A stretch of DNA of 64,000 nt from contig VXVC01000004.1 in the NCBI GenBank assembly GCA_009836625.1, positions 1,325,037-1,389,036 on the forward strand. Reading direction: 5' to 3'. Position numbers and translations under genes: made by a program. The stretch is from Holophagales bacterium (lineage in GTDB: Bacteria > Acidobacteriota > Thermoanaerobaculia > Multivoradales > Multivoraceae). Within the stretch, counting starts at the first letter, position 1. The number at the start of each line of letters is the position of its first letter. Below, in pieces: positions 30,966 to 39,513 of the stretch. A model generated the notes under the pieces. That model was not told where the DNA came from. It searched no databases and was given only the letters and a program-made list of their open reading frames with translations.

Positions 30966-32114
30966 TCAGCGGCGCGGGAAGGCGTACGCGGTCAGAACCC
31001 GCTGCACCAGGGCGATCTGACCGGACACGCCCTGCTTCTTGTAGACCTGCTTCAGAAGCCAGCGGACGTAGCTTTCCTTGTAGCCCGCGGTCGCGGCGAT
31101 CTCGCGCACCGGCCGGCCCTCGGCCAGCAGCGCCGACACCACGCTCTCCGACGGGGACAGCCCGAGCAGCACGGAAAGGCGGACGGGATCGATGCGCGGA
31201 CGGCTCTCCGGGTCCACCACCAGCGCCAGCGCCGCCACCCGCCGACCCCCGAAGTCGGCCTGTTCGGTCTCCACGGGGTGTACGTGAAGCTCCAGCCGCG
31301 ACCGTAGCAGGGGGCGCTGGATCCTCATCGAGCCGCCGGCCGGCGGTTTCGCGCTCCCGAAGACCGGTAGGGCACGCTTCAGCAGCCTCCGTAGCCTGCC
31401 GTCGTCCGCCGGTAGCGAGGCGTGCAGGGCGCCGTCGCGATCGGACAGCCCCTCGCCGCGACGCAGGATGTCCCTTCCGGGCGTGTTCGCCGCGAGCAGG
31501 CGGCCGCTCCGATCCAGGTGCAGGACGCCGATGCGGCCGTTCTCCAGCAAGCCGGTCAGGCCTGCGCTCAGCGCATCGGCGCCGACCAACGCCTGACGGA
31601 CGCGAACGAACTGGCGGACATGCGGCAGCAGGGACTCGATCAAGCGGAGCTGAGCGGGCTGCCAGCCGTCGCTGTCAACGGGATCGTTGAGGGCCCAGAC
31701 GATGCGCAGACCGTCCAGCCCCTCGAAGCGCGTGATCAGGCCGTTCTGGTTGTGAAGGCGGCGATATCCCTCGTTGTACGCGACCGATGTCTTCAACTCT
31801 CTTTCCGTGTACAGCTCGGGGGCATGAATCACTTGCCCAGCGGGCCGCTCAATGACGCGCGGCGGCGCTTCGTCCTGCGGATAGTAGACCTCGAGGTACA
31901 AGCGCGTCAGGTCCTCTCGAGGCTCGCCGCGGTAGAAGTGCTGGTAGAAGTGGACGCGAAGCTCCTCGCCGGAACCTTCGCTGACCGTCAGCACATTGCC
32001 CGTCGTACCGCAGAGTTCTTCGATCAGGGTGGCGGCCGCGGGCCAATGGGCGTCGTCGAGCGCCGCCTGATGCAGCGCCGCAAGGGCGCGATCGAAGGCA
32101 TCGAGTGAGTTCAT
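30966..32114 (-). CDS. LuxR-type HTH transcriptional regulator
   Basis: 382 residues. The last 65 residues form a LuxR/GerE helix-turn-helix: LSVLLGLSPSESVVSALLAEGRPVREIAATAGYK (pieces: LGLSPSESVVSALL, GRPVREIAATAGYK), ending YKKQGVSGQIALVQRVLTAY. The N-terminal 300 residues contain no receiver domain or recognisable autoinducer-binding motif; a PAS-like sensory fold around residues 170-250 (ENGRIGVLHLDRSGRLLAANTPG) is plausible. It lies upstream of the PKD gene on the same strand with 207 bp between, so it may control that gene; that link is only positional. The start at 32114 follows GAAGGAAGACAGG. Confidence 0.85.
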   Translation of the reverse strand: MNSLDAFDRALAALHQAALDDAHWPAAATLIEELCGTTGNVLTVSEGSGEELRVHFYQHFYRGEPREDLTRLYLEVYYPQDEAPPRVIERPAGQVIHAPELYTERELKTSVAYNEGYRRLHNQNGLITRFEGLDGLRIVWALNDPVDSDGWQPAQLRLIESLLPHVRQFVRVRQALVGADALSAGLTGLLENGRIGVLHLDRSGRLLAANTPGRDILRRGEGLSDRDGALHASLPADDGRLRRLLKRALPVFGSAKPPAGGSMRIQRPLLRSRLELHVHPVETEQADFGGRRVAALALVVDPESRPRIDPVRLSVLLGLSPSESVVSALLAEGRPVREIAATAGYKESYVRWLLKQVYKKQGVSGQIALVQRVLTAYAFPRR

Positions 32115-32310
32115 GACACGTCCTTGCCCTGTCTTCCTTCAGGTCACTGTCCTCCAAGGTAGTGTGACGTTCACGAGTGATCTTCTGGCGATCAAGCCAC
32201 GAACGACGCGCGATAATCGGCAACGGGATCAGGCCACTCCGCCCCCTGGTGGGCGGTTCGCGAAAGGGCTCACCATCTACCATCTTGTAGGTGCGCCCGC
32301 GCGTCGCCCG

Positions 32311-33117
32311 CTAAAAGACCAGGAGTAGCACGACGCCGAGCGCCAGCCGGTAGCCGACGAAGACCTGCAGGCTGCGGCGCCTGAGCCAGCCGAGCAGGCC
32401 GCCGATCACCAGGTAGCCGACGACGGCCGACAGCGCGGCGACCAGGAGCAGCGACGGCAGTTGAGACAGCGGCAGCGCCCCGCGCACCAGGTCCAGACTG
32501 TCCTTGCCGGCGACGAAGACGCCCACCGGCAGGGCCAGCAGAAAGGCGAAGCGGGCGGACGACTCGCGGTCGAAACCGAGCAGCCGGCCCGCGCTGATGA
32601 CGACTCCGGCCCGGGAGGCGCCCGGAATGAGCGCCGTTGCCTGCGCCAGGCCGAACACCAGGGCATGCCGCCAGTTCACCTGCTCGAGGCGACGCTCTTG
32701 CGGCCCCCAGCGATCCGCGACTCCGAGCACCAGACCGAAGCCGATCGTGGCCCAGGCGATCACGGCCGGACTGCGAGCGTCTCCGGCGATCCAGTCGCCC
32801 GCCGCGATGCCGACCACGAGAACGGGCAGCGAGGCCAGGGCCAGCAGCGGAATCATTCGCCGCGCACCCTGGCTGCCGTCCCGGGCGCCGTCCTCGCCGC
32901 CGTGAAACAGCGCCCGAACGTAGCCCGCAAGGTCCTTTCGGAAGTACGCTATGACCGCCAGCAGCGTACCCGTGTTGGCCGCTACATCGACCGCCAGACC
33001 CTGATCCTCCCAGCCGAACAGCCGCGGCAGCAGGATGAGGTGCGCCGTGGAACTGATCGGCAGGTACTCGGTCAGCCCCTGCACGAGAGCCACGAGGATC
33101 AACTGCAGCGGCCCCAC
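32311..33117 (-). CDS. uppP: Undecaprenyl-diphosphatase
   Basis: Integral membrane phosphatase that recycles undecaprenyl pyrophosphate for peptidoglycan and other envelope polymers; its overproduction gives bacitracin resistance. The 268-residue protein has eight or so membrane segments, the N-terminal signature ALVQGLTEYLPISSTAHLIL, and the second motif PGASRAGVVISAGRLLGFDRE. LPRLFGWEDQ follows the first motif. It is a single gene between the regulator and the divergent FKBP isomerase gene. The assignment is secure. Confidence 0.95.
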   Translation of the reverse strand: MGPLQLILVALVQGLTEYLPISSTAHLILLPRLFGWEDQGLAVDVAANTGTLLAVIAYFRKDLAGYVRALFHGGEDGARDGSQGARRMIPLLALASLPVLVVGIAAGDWIAGDARSPAVIAWATIGFGLVLGVADRWGPQERRLEQVNWRHALVFGLAQATALIPGASRAGVVISAGRLLGFDRESSARFAFLLALPVGVFVAGKDSLDLVRGALPLSQLPSLLLVAALSAVVGYLVIGGLLGWLRRRSLQVFVGYRLALGVVLLLVF

Positions 33118-33174
33118 GCGACGAGGATAGCGAAGCCGTCACACCGACTCCCGCTTGCGGATACGATGCGCGCC

Positions 33175-33909
33175 ATGAACAAGCCGCGCACACACTTCCT
33201 GTTGACCGCCGCCATCCTCGTACTCCTTGCCGCAGCGCCGGCCTGCACCCAGGAGGAGGCCGTCGCCGACGCCGGCGACGGGGATGAAGGGCCGATCGCC
33301 GAGACCTGGGACGAGAAGGCCTCCTACGCGCTCGGCGTCAACATCGGAAGCAATCTGGGGCCGGACGACCTGCTCCTCGACGCCGACCTGCTTCTCCGGG
33401 GCTTCAGGGACTCGCTTGAAGGGTCGGAGGCGATGGACTCCGATGAGATCGATGTTGTGCTCCGAGAACTCGGCGCGAAGATGCAGGAGCACGCGGACCG
33501 TCAGCGACAGGCGGCAATGATGGAGAACACCGCCAAGAGCGCCGCCTTCCTCGCCCAGAAGGCCAGGGAAGAGGGCATCGTCAAGACGGACTCCGGCCTC
33601 CTCTACAGGGAAGTGCGCCCCGGCGAAGGAGACAGCCCGACCGCCAACCAGTCAGTGACGGTCCACTACCGGGGCACGCTGATCGACGGCACGCGATTCG
33701 ACGGCACCTACGAGCGCGACCAGCCCGCCACGTTCCCCATCGGCAGCGTCATCCCGGGCTGGGCCGAGGCGCTGCAGTTGATGAAGCCGGGCGCCAAGTG
33801 GGAGGTCTTCATCCCCGCCGAACTCGCCTACGGCGCCCACGGCTCGGGGCCCGCCATCCCGCCTGCCGCGGCCCTGGTCTTCGAGATCGAACTGCTCGAG
33901 GTCCAGTAG
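33175..33909 (+). CDS. FKBP-type peptidyl-prolyl isomerase, lipoprotein
   Basis: 244 residues from ATG 33175; ATG 33166 would add MRA. The N-terminus has a hydrophobic stretch ending in the lipobox AAPAC, so the protein is probably anchored outside the cytoplasmic membrane. Residues about 40-120 form the FKBP_N dimerisation domain (SYALGVNIGSNL). The C-terminal 105 residues form the FKBP fold: VTVHYRGTLIDGTRFDGTYERDQPATFPIGSVIPGW in pieces (VTVHYRGTLIDGTRFDGTY, VIPGWAEALQLMKPGAKW, PAELAYG). It resembles FkpA/Mip, which help fold exported proteins. Confidence 0.93.
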   Translation: MNKPRTHFLLTAAILVLLAAAPACTQEEAVADAGDGDEGPIAETWDEKASYALGVNIGSNLGPDDLLLDADLLLRGFRDSLEGSEAMDSDEIDVVLRELGAKMQEHADRQRQAAMMENTAKSAAFLAQKAREEGIVKTDSGLLYREVRPGEGDSPTANQSVTVHYRGTLIDGTRFDGTYERDQPATFPIGSVIPGWAEALQLMKPGAKWEVFIPAELAYGAHGSGPAIPPAAALVFEIELLEVQ

Positions 33910-33919
33910 CGCCCGCGGC

Positions 33920-34636
33920 TCAGTCGGCGTCGGCGGTGAACCGGTAGCCGACGCCGCGGACGGTGTGGAAGTGGCGCGGCCGCTCGGGGTCCGGTTCGAA
34001 GCGCTTGCGCAGCCGGAGGATGAAGTTGTCGACCGTTCTTGACGACGGAAAGGCCTCGTAACCCCAGACGCGGTCGAGGATGTCCTCGCGCGAGACGACT
34101 TCACCCTCCCGCGCCGCCAGGGTCTTGAGGATCATCGCCTCTTTCTGCGTCAACTGCTGCGCCTGGCCGTCCCAGGAAGCGCCGGCGAAAGCCGCAAAAT
34201 CGAAGTGGTTGCCGCCGAAGCGCACCGCATCCGGCGCGTCCCCGGGACGCCATGACCGGCGCCGGAGGATCGCCTGCACCCGCAGCAGAAGCTCCGTCAG
34301 GTGAAACGGCTTGGCGAGGTAGTCGTCGCCTCCGGCTTCGAGCCCGCGAATCCGGTCGGAGACCTCAGCCTTGGCGGTCAGGAAGAGGACCGGCGTATCG
34401 ACGCCGGCGCTACGGGCCTCCTCGCACAACGTGAAGCCGTCCACACCCGGCAGCATCACATCGAGAATCACGAGCTGGTAGCGCGGATCCCGAACCCGCT
34501 CCAGCGCCTGCCTGCCGTCGCGAACCCAGTCGACATCGAGTCCTTCGGCCTCCAGGTTGAAGCGGATGCCGGCGGCGAGGTTCTCCTCGTCCTCGATCAG
34601 CAGGACCCGCACCCGGTCTTCGACGGCGGGTCTCAC
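33920..34636 (-). CDS. OmpR/PhoB-family response regulator
   Basis: 238 residues from GTG 34636, which overlaps the histidine kinase stop as GTGA. The receiver domain shows VLLIEDEENLAAG with the acidic pair, the phospho-acceptor in VILDVMLPGVDG, and FLTAKAEVSDRIRGLEAGGDDYLAKPF with the conserved lysine. The C-terminal winged helix (about 145-238) ends VRGVGYRFTADAD, and QLTQKEAMILKTLAAREGEVVSREDILD is the typical trans_reg_C region. Coupling and adjacency pair it with the kinase encoded upstream. The signal and regulon are not known. Confidence 0.94.
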   Translation of the reverse strand: MRPAVEDRVRVLLIEDEENLAAGIRFNLEAEGLDVDWVRDGRQALERVRDPRYQLVILDVMLPGVDGFTLCEEARSAGVDTPVLFLTAKAEVSDRIRGLEAGGDDYLAKPFHLTELLLRVQAILRRRSWRPGDAPDAVRFGGNHFDFAAFAGASWDGQAQQLTQKEAMILKTLAAREGEVVSREDILDRVWGYEAFPSSRTVDNFILRLRKRFEPDPERPRHFHTVRGVGYRFTADAD

Positions 34637-35775
34637 GACGCCGATCCCACCACCTGCCGCCTGATCGGCCACGTGACGCGAAACACCGCGCCGCGACCCG
34701 GGCCCTCGCTGCTCGCCTCCACTTCCCCTCCCTCGAGCGTCACGAAGCTGCGCACCAGGTAGAGCCCCAGACCGCTGCCCTTCTTGTCGCGCCGCAGTTC
34801 GCTGCCGGGGCGGTAGAACTTCTCGAACAGGCGACGGCCGTCAGCCGGATCGAAACCGACGCCGTCGTCGAGAACTTCGAGTTCGACGGTCGAGTCGAGT
34901 CGTCTGGCAGTGACCTCCACTTTCGTGCCCGCCGCCCGGGCGGACTCGATCGCGTTGCCGATCAGGTTCCGTAGCACCGTACCCAGGCCCACGGGGTCGG
35001 CCTGCAGATCGAGGCCGTCCTCGACCCTGACCTCGATCTCGACGTCTCCGCTGCCGTCGTTCCGGTGCCCGAGTTCGGCAAACGCGAGGGACACCGCCTC
35101 CGCCAGGTCGACCGGTTCGCGGCGCGGCTCGACCTTCGCCTGCTCCAGCCGGTTCGTCTCCAGGAGGTTGCCGATCATCCGCTCCAGGCGCCGCAGGTCC
35201 TCCAGGTTGCGCTCCAGGAGTGAACGCCGGTCGGCCGCCACCAGGTCGCGGAGCAGCAACGTCTCCGTCGTCAGCCGCAGGCTCGCCAGTGGACTCCGCA
35301 ACTCGTGCGACACGGCGGCGAGGAAGTTCTGCTGGCGGGACATGAGATCCGCCTCCCGGCGCAGTACGCCCCACATGAGCAGCACCCCGCCCGCTATCAC
35401 CGCCAGGAAGAAACCCCCCTCCCAGCGATACTGGTTCAGGTGGCTACGGCGGTCCCCTTCGATCGCCGCGCGAGCTTCCGCGCGGATCCTCGCCTCCCCG
35501 GCGTCGATCTCCAGTTGCGGGTAGAGGGCGCGGAGCTCCTCGGGCGACTGACCGGCTCGCAGCGACGCCTCCGCCGCCTCCCGGTCCAGTTCGACCTCGG
35601 CGACGCGGTCCGAGGCAATGCGGTCCGCGAGCCTGGACTGGTCGACCAGCCACCAGACGACCTGCACGGCGGTGATCGCAAGCAGCAGCAGGAAGCCGAT
35701 CTGCAGCCGCCACACCCGGACGCTCTCCGCCGAGCGGCGGCTGTCCCGGTTGAACCGGGCAACATGCTTCGGCAT
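34633..35775 (-). CDS. Sensor histidine kinase
   Basis: 380 residues from ATG 35775. Two membrane segments (about 26-46, LQIGFLLLLAITAVQVVWWLV, and about 118-138, GGFFLAVIAGGVLLMWGVL) flank an extracytoplasmic domain of roughly 70 residues that is rich in Glu and Arg. HisKA follows with the phospho-acceptor in AVSHELRSPLASL, then HATPase_c with N-box NLIGNAIESA, DDGVGFDPADG and GSGLGLYLVRSFV. There is no HAMP domain. It is coupled to the response regulator by GTGA. The long frame continuing upstream of 35775 overlaps the divergent hydrolase gene and is not real. Confidence 0.93.
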   Translation of the reverse strand: MPKHVARFNRDSRRSAESVRVWRLQIGFLLLLAITAVQVVWWLVDQSRLADRIASDRVAEVELDREAAEASLRAGQSPEELRALYPQLEIDAGEARIRAEARAAIEGDRRSHLNQYRWEGGFFLAVIAGGVLLMWGVLRREADLMSRQQNFLAAVSHELRSPLASLRLTTETLLLRDLVAADRRSLLERNLEDLRRLERMIGNLLETNRLEQAKVEPRREPVDLAEAVSLAFAELGHRNDGSGDVEIEVRVEDGLDLQADPVGLGTVLRNLIGNAIESARAAGTKVEVTARRLDSTVELEVLDDGVGFDPADGRRLFEKFYRPGSELRRDKKGSGLGLYLVRSFVTLEGGEVEASSEGPGRGAVFRVTWPIRRQVVGSAS

Positions 35776-35826
35776 CGCTCTATTCTGCAACGAGGGCCGT
35801 ACCGATGCTGCTAGTTTCCGCGACCG

Positions 35827-36687
35827 ATGCTCGAACCGGCCTCCGTCCACCGCGTCCCGTCCACCGACGGCGTCGAAGTCGCGGTCTACGACTACGGCGG
35901 TGAAGGGCCCGACCTGATCGCCGGCCATGCCACCGGCTTTCACGGGCGGGTGTACGACCCGATGCTCGAGCAGCTCGACGGCTTTCGCCGGATCAGCGTC
36001 GACGTCCGGGGGCACGGTGACGCGACCGCGCCGGACGGCCTCGACTACAGCTGGGAGAGCTGCGCGGAGGATCTGGTCGCGGTGATCGACGCGCTGAAAC
36101 TCGGCTCCGAGCGACCGCTGTTCGGTTTCGGCCACTCCATGGGCGCCGCCTCGCTGCTGATGATCGCGCCCGAGAGGCCGGGCCTGTTCGCCGGACTGGT
36201 CTGCTACGAACCCGTCATCTATCCACCCGGCGTCACGGACGACGACGCACGCCTCGGCGTCTGGGTCGAACGGACCAGGCGTCGCCGTAGACGCTTCGCG
36301 TCCCACGAAGCCGCCTTCGCCAATTACTCCGAGAAGGTTCCCTACTCCCTGCTCGACCCGGAAGCGCTCGAGGTCTACGTCCGGCACGGCTTCGCACCGT
36401 CAGCGGACGGCGCGGTCGAGATCAAGTGCCACCCCGACGTCGAGGCGCAGCTCTACCTCATGGGACCCCACCACCGTGCCTGGGACGGCCTCCACCAGGT
36501 GGAATGTCCCGTGACGCTGATGCGGGGCTCGGTGCTCATTCCGGGACCCGCGTACTGGGCCGAGGCGATCGTGAGCGCGCTGCCAAACGTGCTCTTTCTA
36601 GAGATCGAGGGGCTCGGCCACCTCGGCCCGCTGGAGGATCCGGAGCAGATGGCGGTCCTCGTGGCCTCAGCGCTCGCCGCTCGCTAG
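35827..36687 (+). CDS. Alpha/beta hydrolase
   Basis: 286 residues with the alpha/beta-hydrolase fold. Seen: GHATGFHGRVYDPM (oxyanion region), VDVRGHGDATAPDG, the nucleophile elbow GFGHSMGAAS with Ser104, and a C-terminal histidine in EGLGHLGPLEDPEQM. No signal peptide is present, so the enzyme is probably cytoplasmic. The substrate cannot be deduced. It is divergent from the histidine kinase. Its last 21 bp overlap the 3' end of the convergent sulfatase-like gene. Confidence 0.88.
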   Translation: MLEPASVHRVPSTDGVEVAVYDYGGEGPDLIAGHATGFHGRVYDPMLEQLDGFRRISVDVRGHGDATAPDGLDYSWESCAEDLVAVIDALKLGSERPLFGFGHSMGAASLLMIAPERPGLFAGLVCYEPVIYPPGVTDDDARLGVWVERTRRRRRRFASHEAAFANYSEKVPYSLLDPEALEVYVRHGFAPSADGAVEIKCHPDVEAQLYLMGPHHRAWDGLHQVECPVTLMRGSVLIPGPAYWAEAIVSALPNVLFLEIEGLGHLGPLEDPEQMAVLVASALAAR

Positions 36688-39057
36688 GAGCTCTTGCCCG
36701 CGGGCCAGCGCCTGGTGCTCCTCCACCGGCCGGCCCAGCCGGTTCAGGATGTCGGCGAGCACGAAGTAGCCAAGCGCGCCGTCCCGGCCGGCCGGCTCGC
36801 TCTCGAGACCGCGGCGCGCGAACGTCTCCGCTTCGTCGAGATCGCGGCCGTGATCCATCAGCGCCTTCGCCAGGTGGAAGTAACCAACGGTGAAGTCCGG
36901 CGCCGCCTCGACCGCGCCGCGGTAAGCCTCGATCTGGAGATCCGCGCGGCCCTGCCGGCCGTAGAGGCGGCCCAGATTGAAGCGGGGCCGATGGTCCCGG
37001 GCGCGCAGTTCGGCCGCCTGCCGGTAGGCGATGATCGCGGCCTCCATCCTCCCCGACTCATCCAGCAGGACGGCGAGGTTGAAGTGGGCCTCGCCGAGCT
37101 CCGGATTCGAAGAGATGGCCTGCCGGAACTTCGCCTCCGCATCGCCGCTACGACCCAGGAGCGCCATCACCTCGCCCAGCTTGTTCGTGACGACCGCGGG
37201 CGGTTCGCGCCCTTCGGTAGCGGCGGTCAGCACCCTCTCGGCTTCGCTCAGTTCGCCGCCGTCGACGTGGATCCGCGCCAGGGCCATCGTCGCCTTCGCG
37301 TCCTGACCCGCGACTTCGAGCAGCCGACGGTAGCCGACCACCGCCTCGTCGATGCGTCCCAGTTCGCGGTAGGCGTTGGCGAGGCCGAGCAGAGACTGCC
37401 GGTGCTCGGGATCGAGGGCCAGCGCGCTCCGGAAGTGGCCGATCGCCGGCTCCGGGTCGCCCGCAAGGAGGGTGATCGTGCCCAGAAGCTGGTGCGCGTC
37501 GAGCAGCCCCTCGTCTTCCGAGAGCGCCGCCCGCAGCTCGGCCGCGGCCGCGTCGTCGTCGCCGGCGCCGAAAGCGCTCTGCGCCCGCATGATCGCGCGG
37601 TGCAGGTGCGCCTTGTCCTTCGGGTCAGCGCGCGGGCCTTCCGAGTCGCCCCGGCCGGCGGCGCCGCGGCCGGCGAGGTAGCCGAGGGCGCGCAACTGTG
37701 CCAGCGTGTCTTCGTCGAGATCCGGTTCGGCGCTGGAACTCGGGGCCGCCCGATCCAGTTCCGCCGCGAGCTCGAGAGCCTCCGCCCGCAGGAGGCGCGA
37801 CAGATCGCGCTCTTCGAGGAGGATGTTCGCGAGTTCGCCCGGGTCCTCGAGCAGGGCGTAAAGTTCGGGTTCGGGCGCTTCAATGTACTTGTGCTCCGCC
37901 GTGCGCAGCGAGCGAAGCGGCGCCCAGCCGTAGTGGTCGAGCGCGTAGAAGGACTCGGCGTAGACACTACGTTCGGCAAGGGGATTCGGCAGTCCCTGCA
38001 TATCCGGGAGCAGACTCCGGCCCTGGGCGGCGCCAGTTCCGTCGAGGTCCAGAAGCTCGATCAGGGTCGGCGCGATGTCGACGTGGCTAACGGCGTCGGT
38101 CACGACCCGTCCGCTCTCGACGCCGCCGGGCAGCCGCACGATCAGGGGCACATGGACAGTGGAGTCGTAGACGAAGAAGCCGTGGTAGCTCTCGCCGTGG
38201 TCTCCCAGCCCTTCACCGTGGTCCGCCGTCAGCACGACGACGGTGTCGTCGAACAACCCGCGCTCCTCGAGAGCGGCGCGGAACTCGCCAATCAGCGCAT
38301 CGGTGTACGCGACCTCGCCATCGTAGGGCCGCCCCTGGTACTCGGAGCGGAAGGGCTCCGGCGGCTCGTACGGATCGTGCGGGTCGAACAGGTGCAGCCA
38401 CATGAAGAAGGGGCCCTCACCTCCCCCGCCGTCGAGCCAGGTGAGCGCGTGCGCGATCGTCTCCGGACCCGCCCGCTGGACCGAGCCCAGGTTGGCGCCC
38501 GCCATCGCGTCGAGGTCGAAGTCGTCGACGTAGGTGTCGAAGCCGCGGGCGATCCCCCAGCGGGCGTCGAGCACGAAGGCGCTGACGAAACCGCCCGTCC
38601 GGTAGCTCGCGTCCCGGAAGCGCTCGGCGATCGTCACGAGTTCGGGCGCCAGCACATAGCCGACGTTCTCCCGAACCCCGTGGGACGGCGGATAGAGCCC
38701 CGTCATGATCGAGCTGTGGGCCGGCAGGGTGAAAGGCACCGTCGACGACGCGTTGGCGAAGCGGACGCCCTCCGCCGCCAGGCGGTCGATGTGAGGCGTC
38801 GCGACCCGGTCCGAGCCGTAGCTAGACAGCCGGTCGGCCCGCAGCGTGTCGATCGTGATCAGGATGACCGGTGGCTGTCCGGTCGATGCTCCAGCGAGCA
38901 GGCGCTCCACGTCCGCCCGCACCGAAGATGGCGCCGCGTCCTCCGGCTCGGGTCCACAGGCGACAAGGACCAGCGCCAGCGCGGTCGCCGGCGCAAGGAC
39001 CCGGAGGGGCGCGCTACAACCAGCGGCGGACGCGCTTCGCATAGTCCCGGTACTCAT
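36667..39057 (-). CDS. Sulfatase-superfamily lipoprotein with TPR domain
   Basis: About 796 residues. A hydrophobic N-terminus with lipobox LVLVAC indicates an exported lipoprotein; ATG 39042 is an alternative start. The first 450 residues belong to the alkaline phosphatase/sulfatase superfamily: VILITIDTLRADRLSSYG metal ligands, TLPAHSSIMTGLYPPSHG, FMWLHLFDPHDPYEPP, VVVLTADHGEGLGDHGE. The usual C/S-x-P-x-R formylglycine motif is absent; the corresponding place reads STVPFTLPAH, so a Thr nucleophile or another hydrolase activity is likely. Residues about 480-796 are TPR repeats. The start overlaps the methyltransferase gene by about 44 bp, suggesting cotranscription. True sulfatase activity is doubtful. 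Confidence 0.87.
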   Translation of the reverse strand: MSTGTMRSASAAGCSAPLRVLAPATALALVLVACGPEPEDAAPSSVRADVERLLAGASTGQPPVILITIDTLRADRLSSYGSDRVATPHIDRLAAEGVRFANASSTVPFTLPAHSSIMTGLYPPSHGVRENVGYVLAPELVTIAERFRDASYRTGGFVSAFVLDARWGIARGFDTYVDDFDLDAMAGANLGSVQRAGPETIAHALTWLDGGGGEGPFFMWLHLFDPHDPYEPPEPFRSEYQGRPYDGEVAYTDALIGEFRAALEERGLFDDTVVVLTADHGEGLGDHGESYHGFFVYDSTVHVPLIVRLPGGVESGRVVTDAVSHVDIAPTLIELLDLDGTGAAQGRSLLPDMQGLPNPLAERSVYAESFYALDHYGWAPLRSLRTAEHKYIEAPEPELYALLEDPGELANILLEERDLSRLLRAEALELAAELDRAAPSSSAEPDLDEDTLAQLRALGYLAGRGAAGRGDSEGPRADPKDKAHLHRAIMRAQSAFGAGDDDAAAAELRAALSEDEGLLDAHQLLGTITLLAGDPEPAIGHFRSALALDPEHRQSLLGLANAYRELGRIDEAVVGYRRLLEVAGQDAKATMALARIHVDGGELSEAERVLTAATEGREPPAVVTNKLGEVMALLGRSGDAEAKFRQAISSNPELGEAHFNLAVLLDESGRMEAAIIAYRQAAELRARDHRPRFNLGRLYGRQGRADLQIEAYRGAVEAAPDFTVGYFHLAKALMDHGRDLDEAETFARRGLESEPAGRDGALGYFVLADILNRLGRPVEEHQALARGQELLASGER

Positions 39058-39496
39058 CGCCGAACTTCCGCTCCAGGTAGGCCTCCTCCCTCAGGATCAC
39101 GCCCCAGCGCAGCAGCAGCGCTGCCGCTACAGCCAGCCCGACGAACCACCAACTGGCCCTTGCCAGCGCGAGGCCCAGGAAGGCCAGCACCATGCAGGTG
39201 TAGATCGGGTTGCGGGACCACCGGTAGGGTCCCCTGATGACCAGCTTCGCGGTCGGATGATGCACCGGCAGGGAGGAGCCGCCGCGGACCATCGTCAGCG
39301 CTGACCAGATCAACCACCCGAAGCTGGCGACCACGACCACCACGCCGGCGACCACCAGGGGCTGGTTGGTTCCGACTGGCCAGATCCGGAGCGGCAACAG
39401 CCAGGACAGCCCGAAGCCGAGAACCAGGCACACGAGCACGAGCAACGGCGGCTCAAAGGCCGTCTGGGCCCGGTCCGGTTCGCCGCCCGCCGCCAC
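39014..39496 (-). CDS. Isoprenylcysteine carboxyl methyltransferase-family membrane protein
   Basis: 160 residues from GTG 39496, which has GGAGGGG upstream. Three to four hydrophobic segments (LLVLVCLVLGFGLSWLLPL, PLVVAGVVVVVASFGWLIW, near residues 18-36 and 46-64) are followed by the ICMT/PEMT signature RGPYRWSRNPIYTCM and the C-terminal EEAYLERKFGDEYRDYAKRV. Such bacterial proteins methylate lipids or small molecules with S-adenosylmethionine; the real acceptor is unknown. It sits between homocysteine methyltransferase (17 bp upstream) and the sulfatase-like gene. Confidence 0.88.
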   Translation of the reverse strand: MAAGGEPDRAQTAFEPPLLVLVCLVLGFGLSWLLPLRIWPVGTNQPLVVAGVVVVVASFGWLIWSALTMVRGGSSLPVHHPTAKLVIRGPYRWSRNPIYTCMVLAFLGLALARASWWFVGLAVAAALLLRWGVILREEAYLERKFGDEYRDYAKRVRRWL

Positions 39497-39513
39497 GATC
39501 GTTCCGCCCCTCC

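Noticed and set aside
35776..36387. Longer N-terminus of the histidine kinase
   Set aside because: It runs antisense through the divergent alpha/beta hydrolase gene; ATG 35775 gives a normal kinase.
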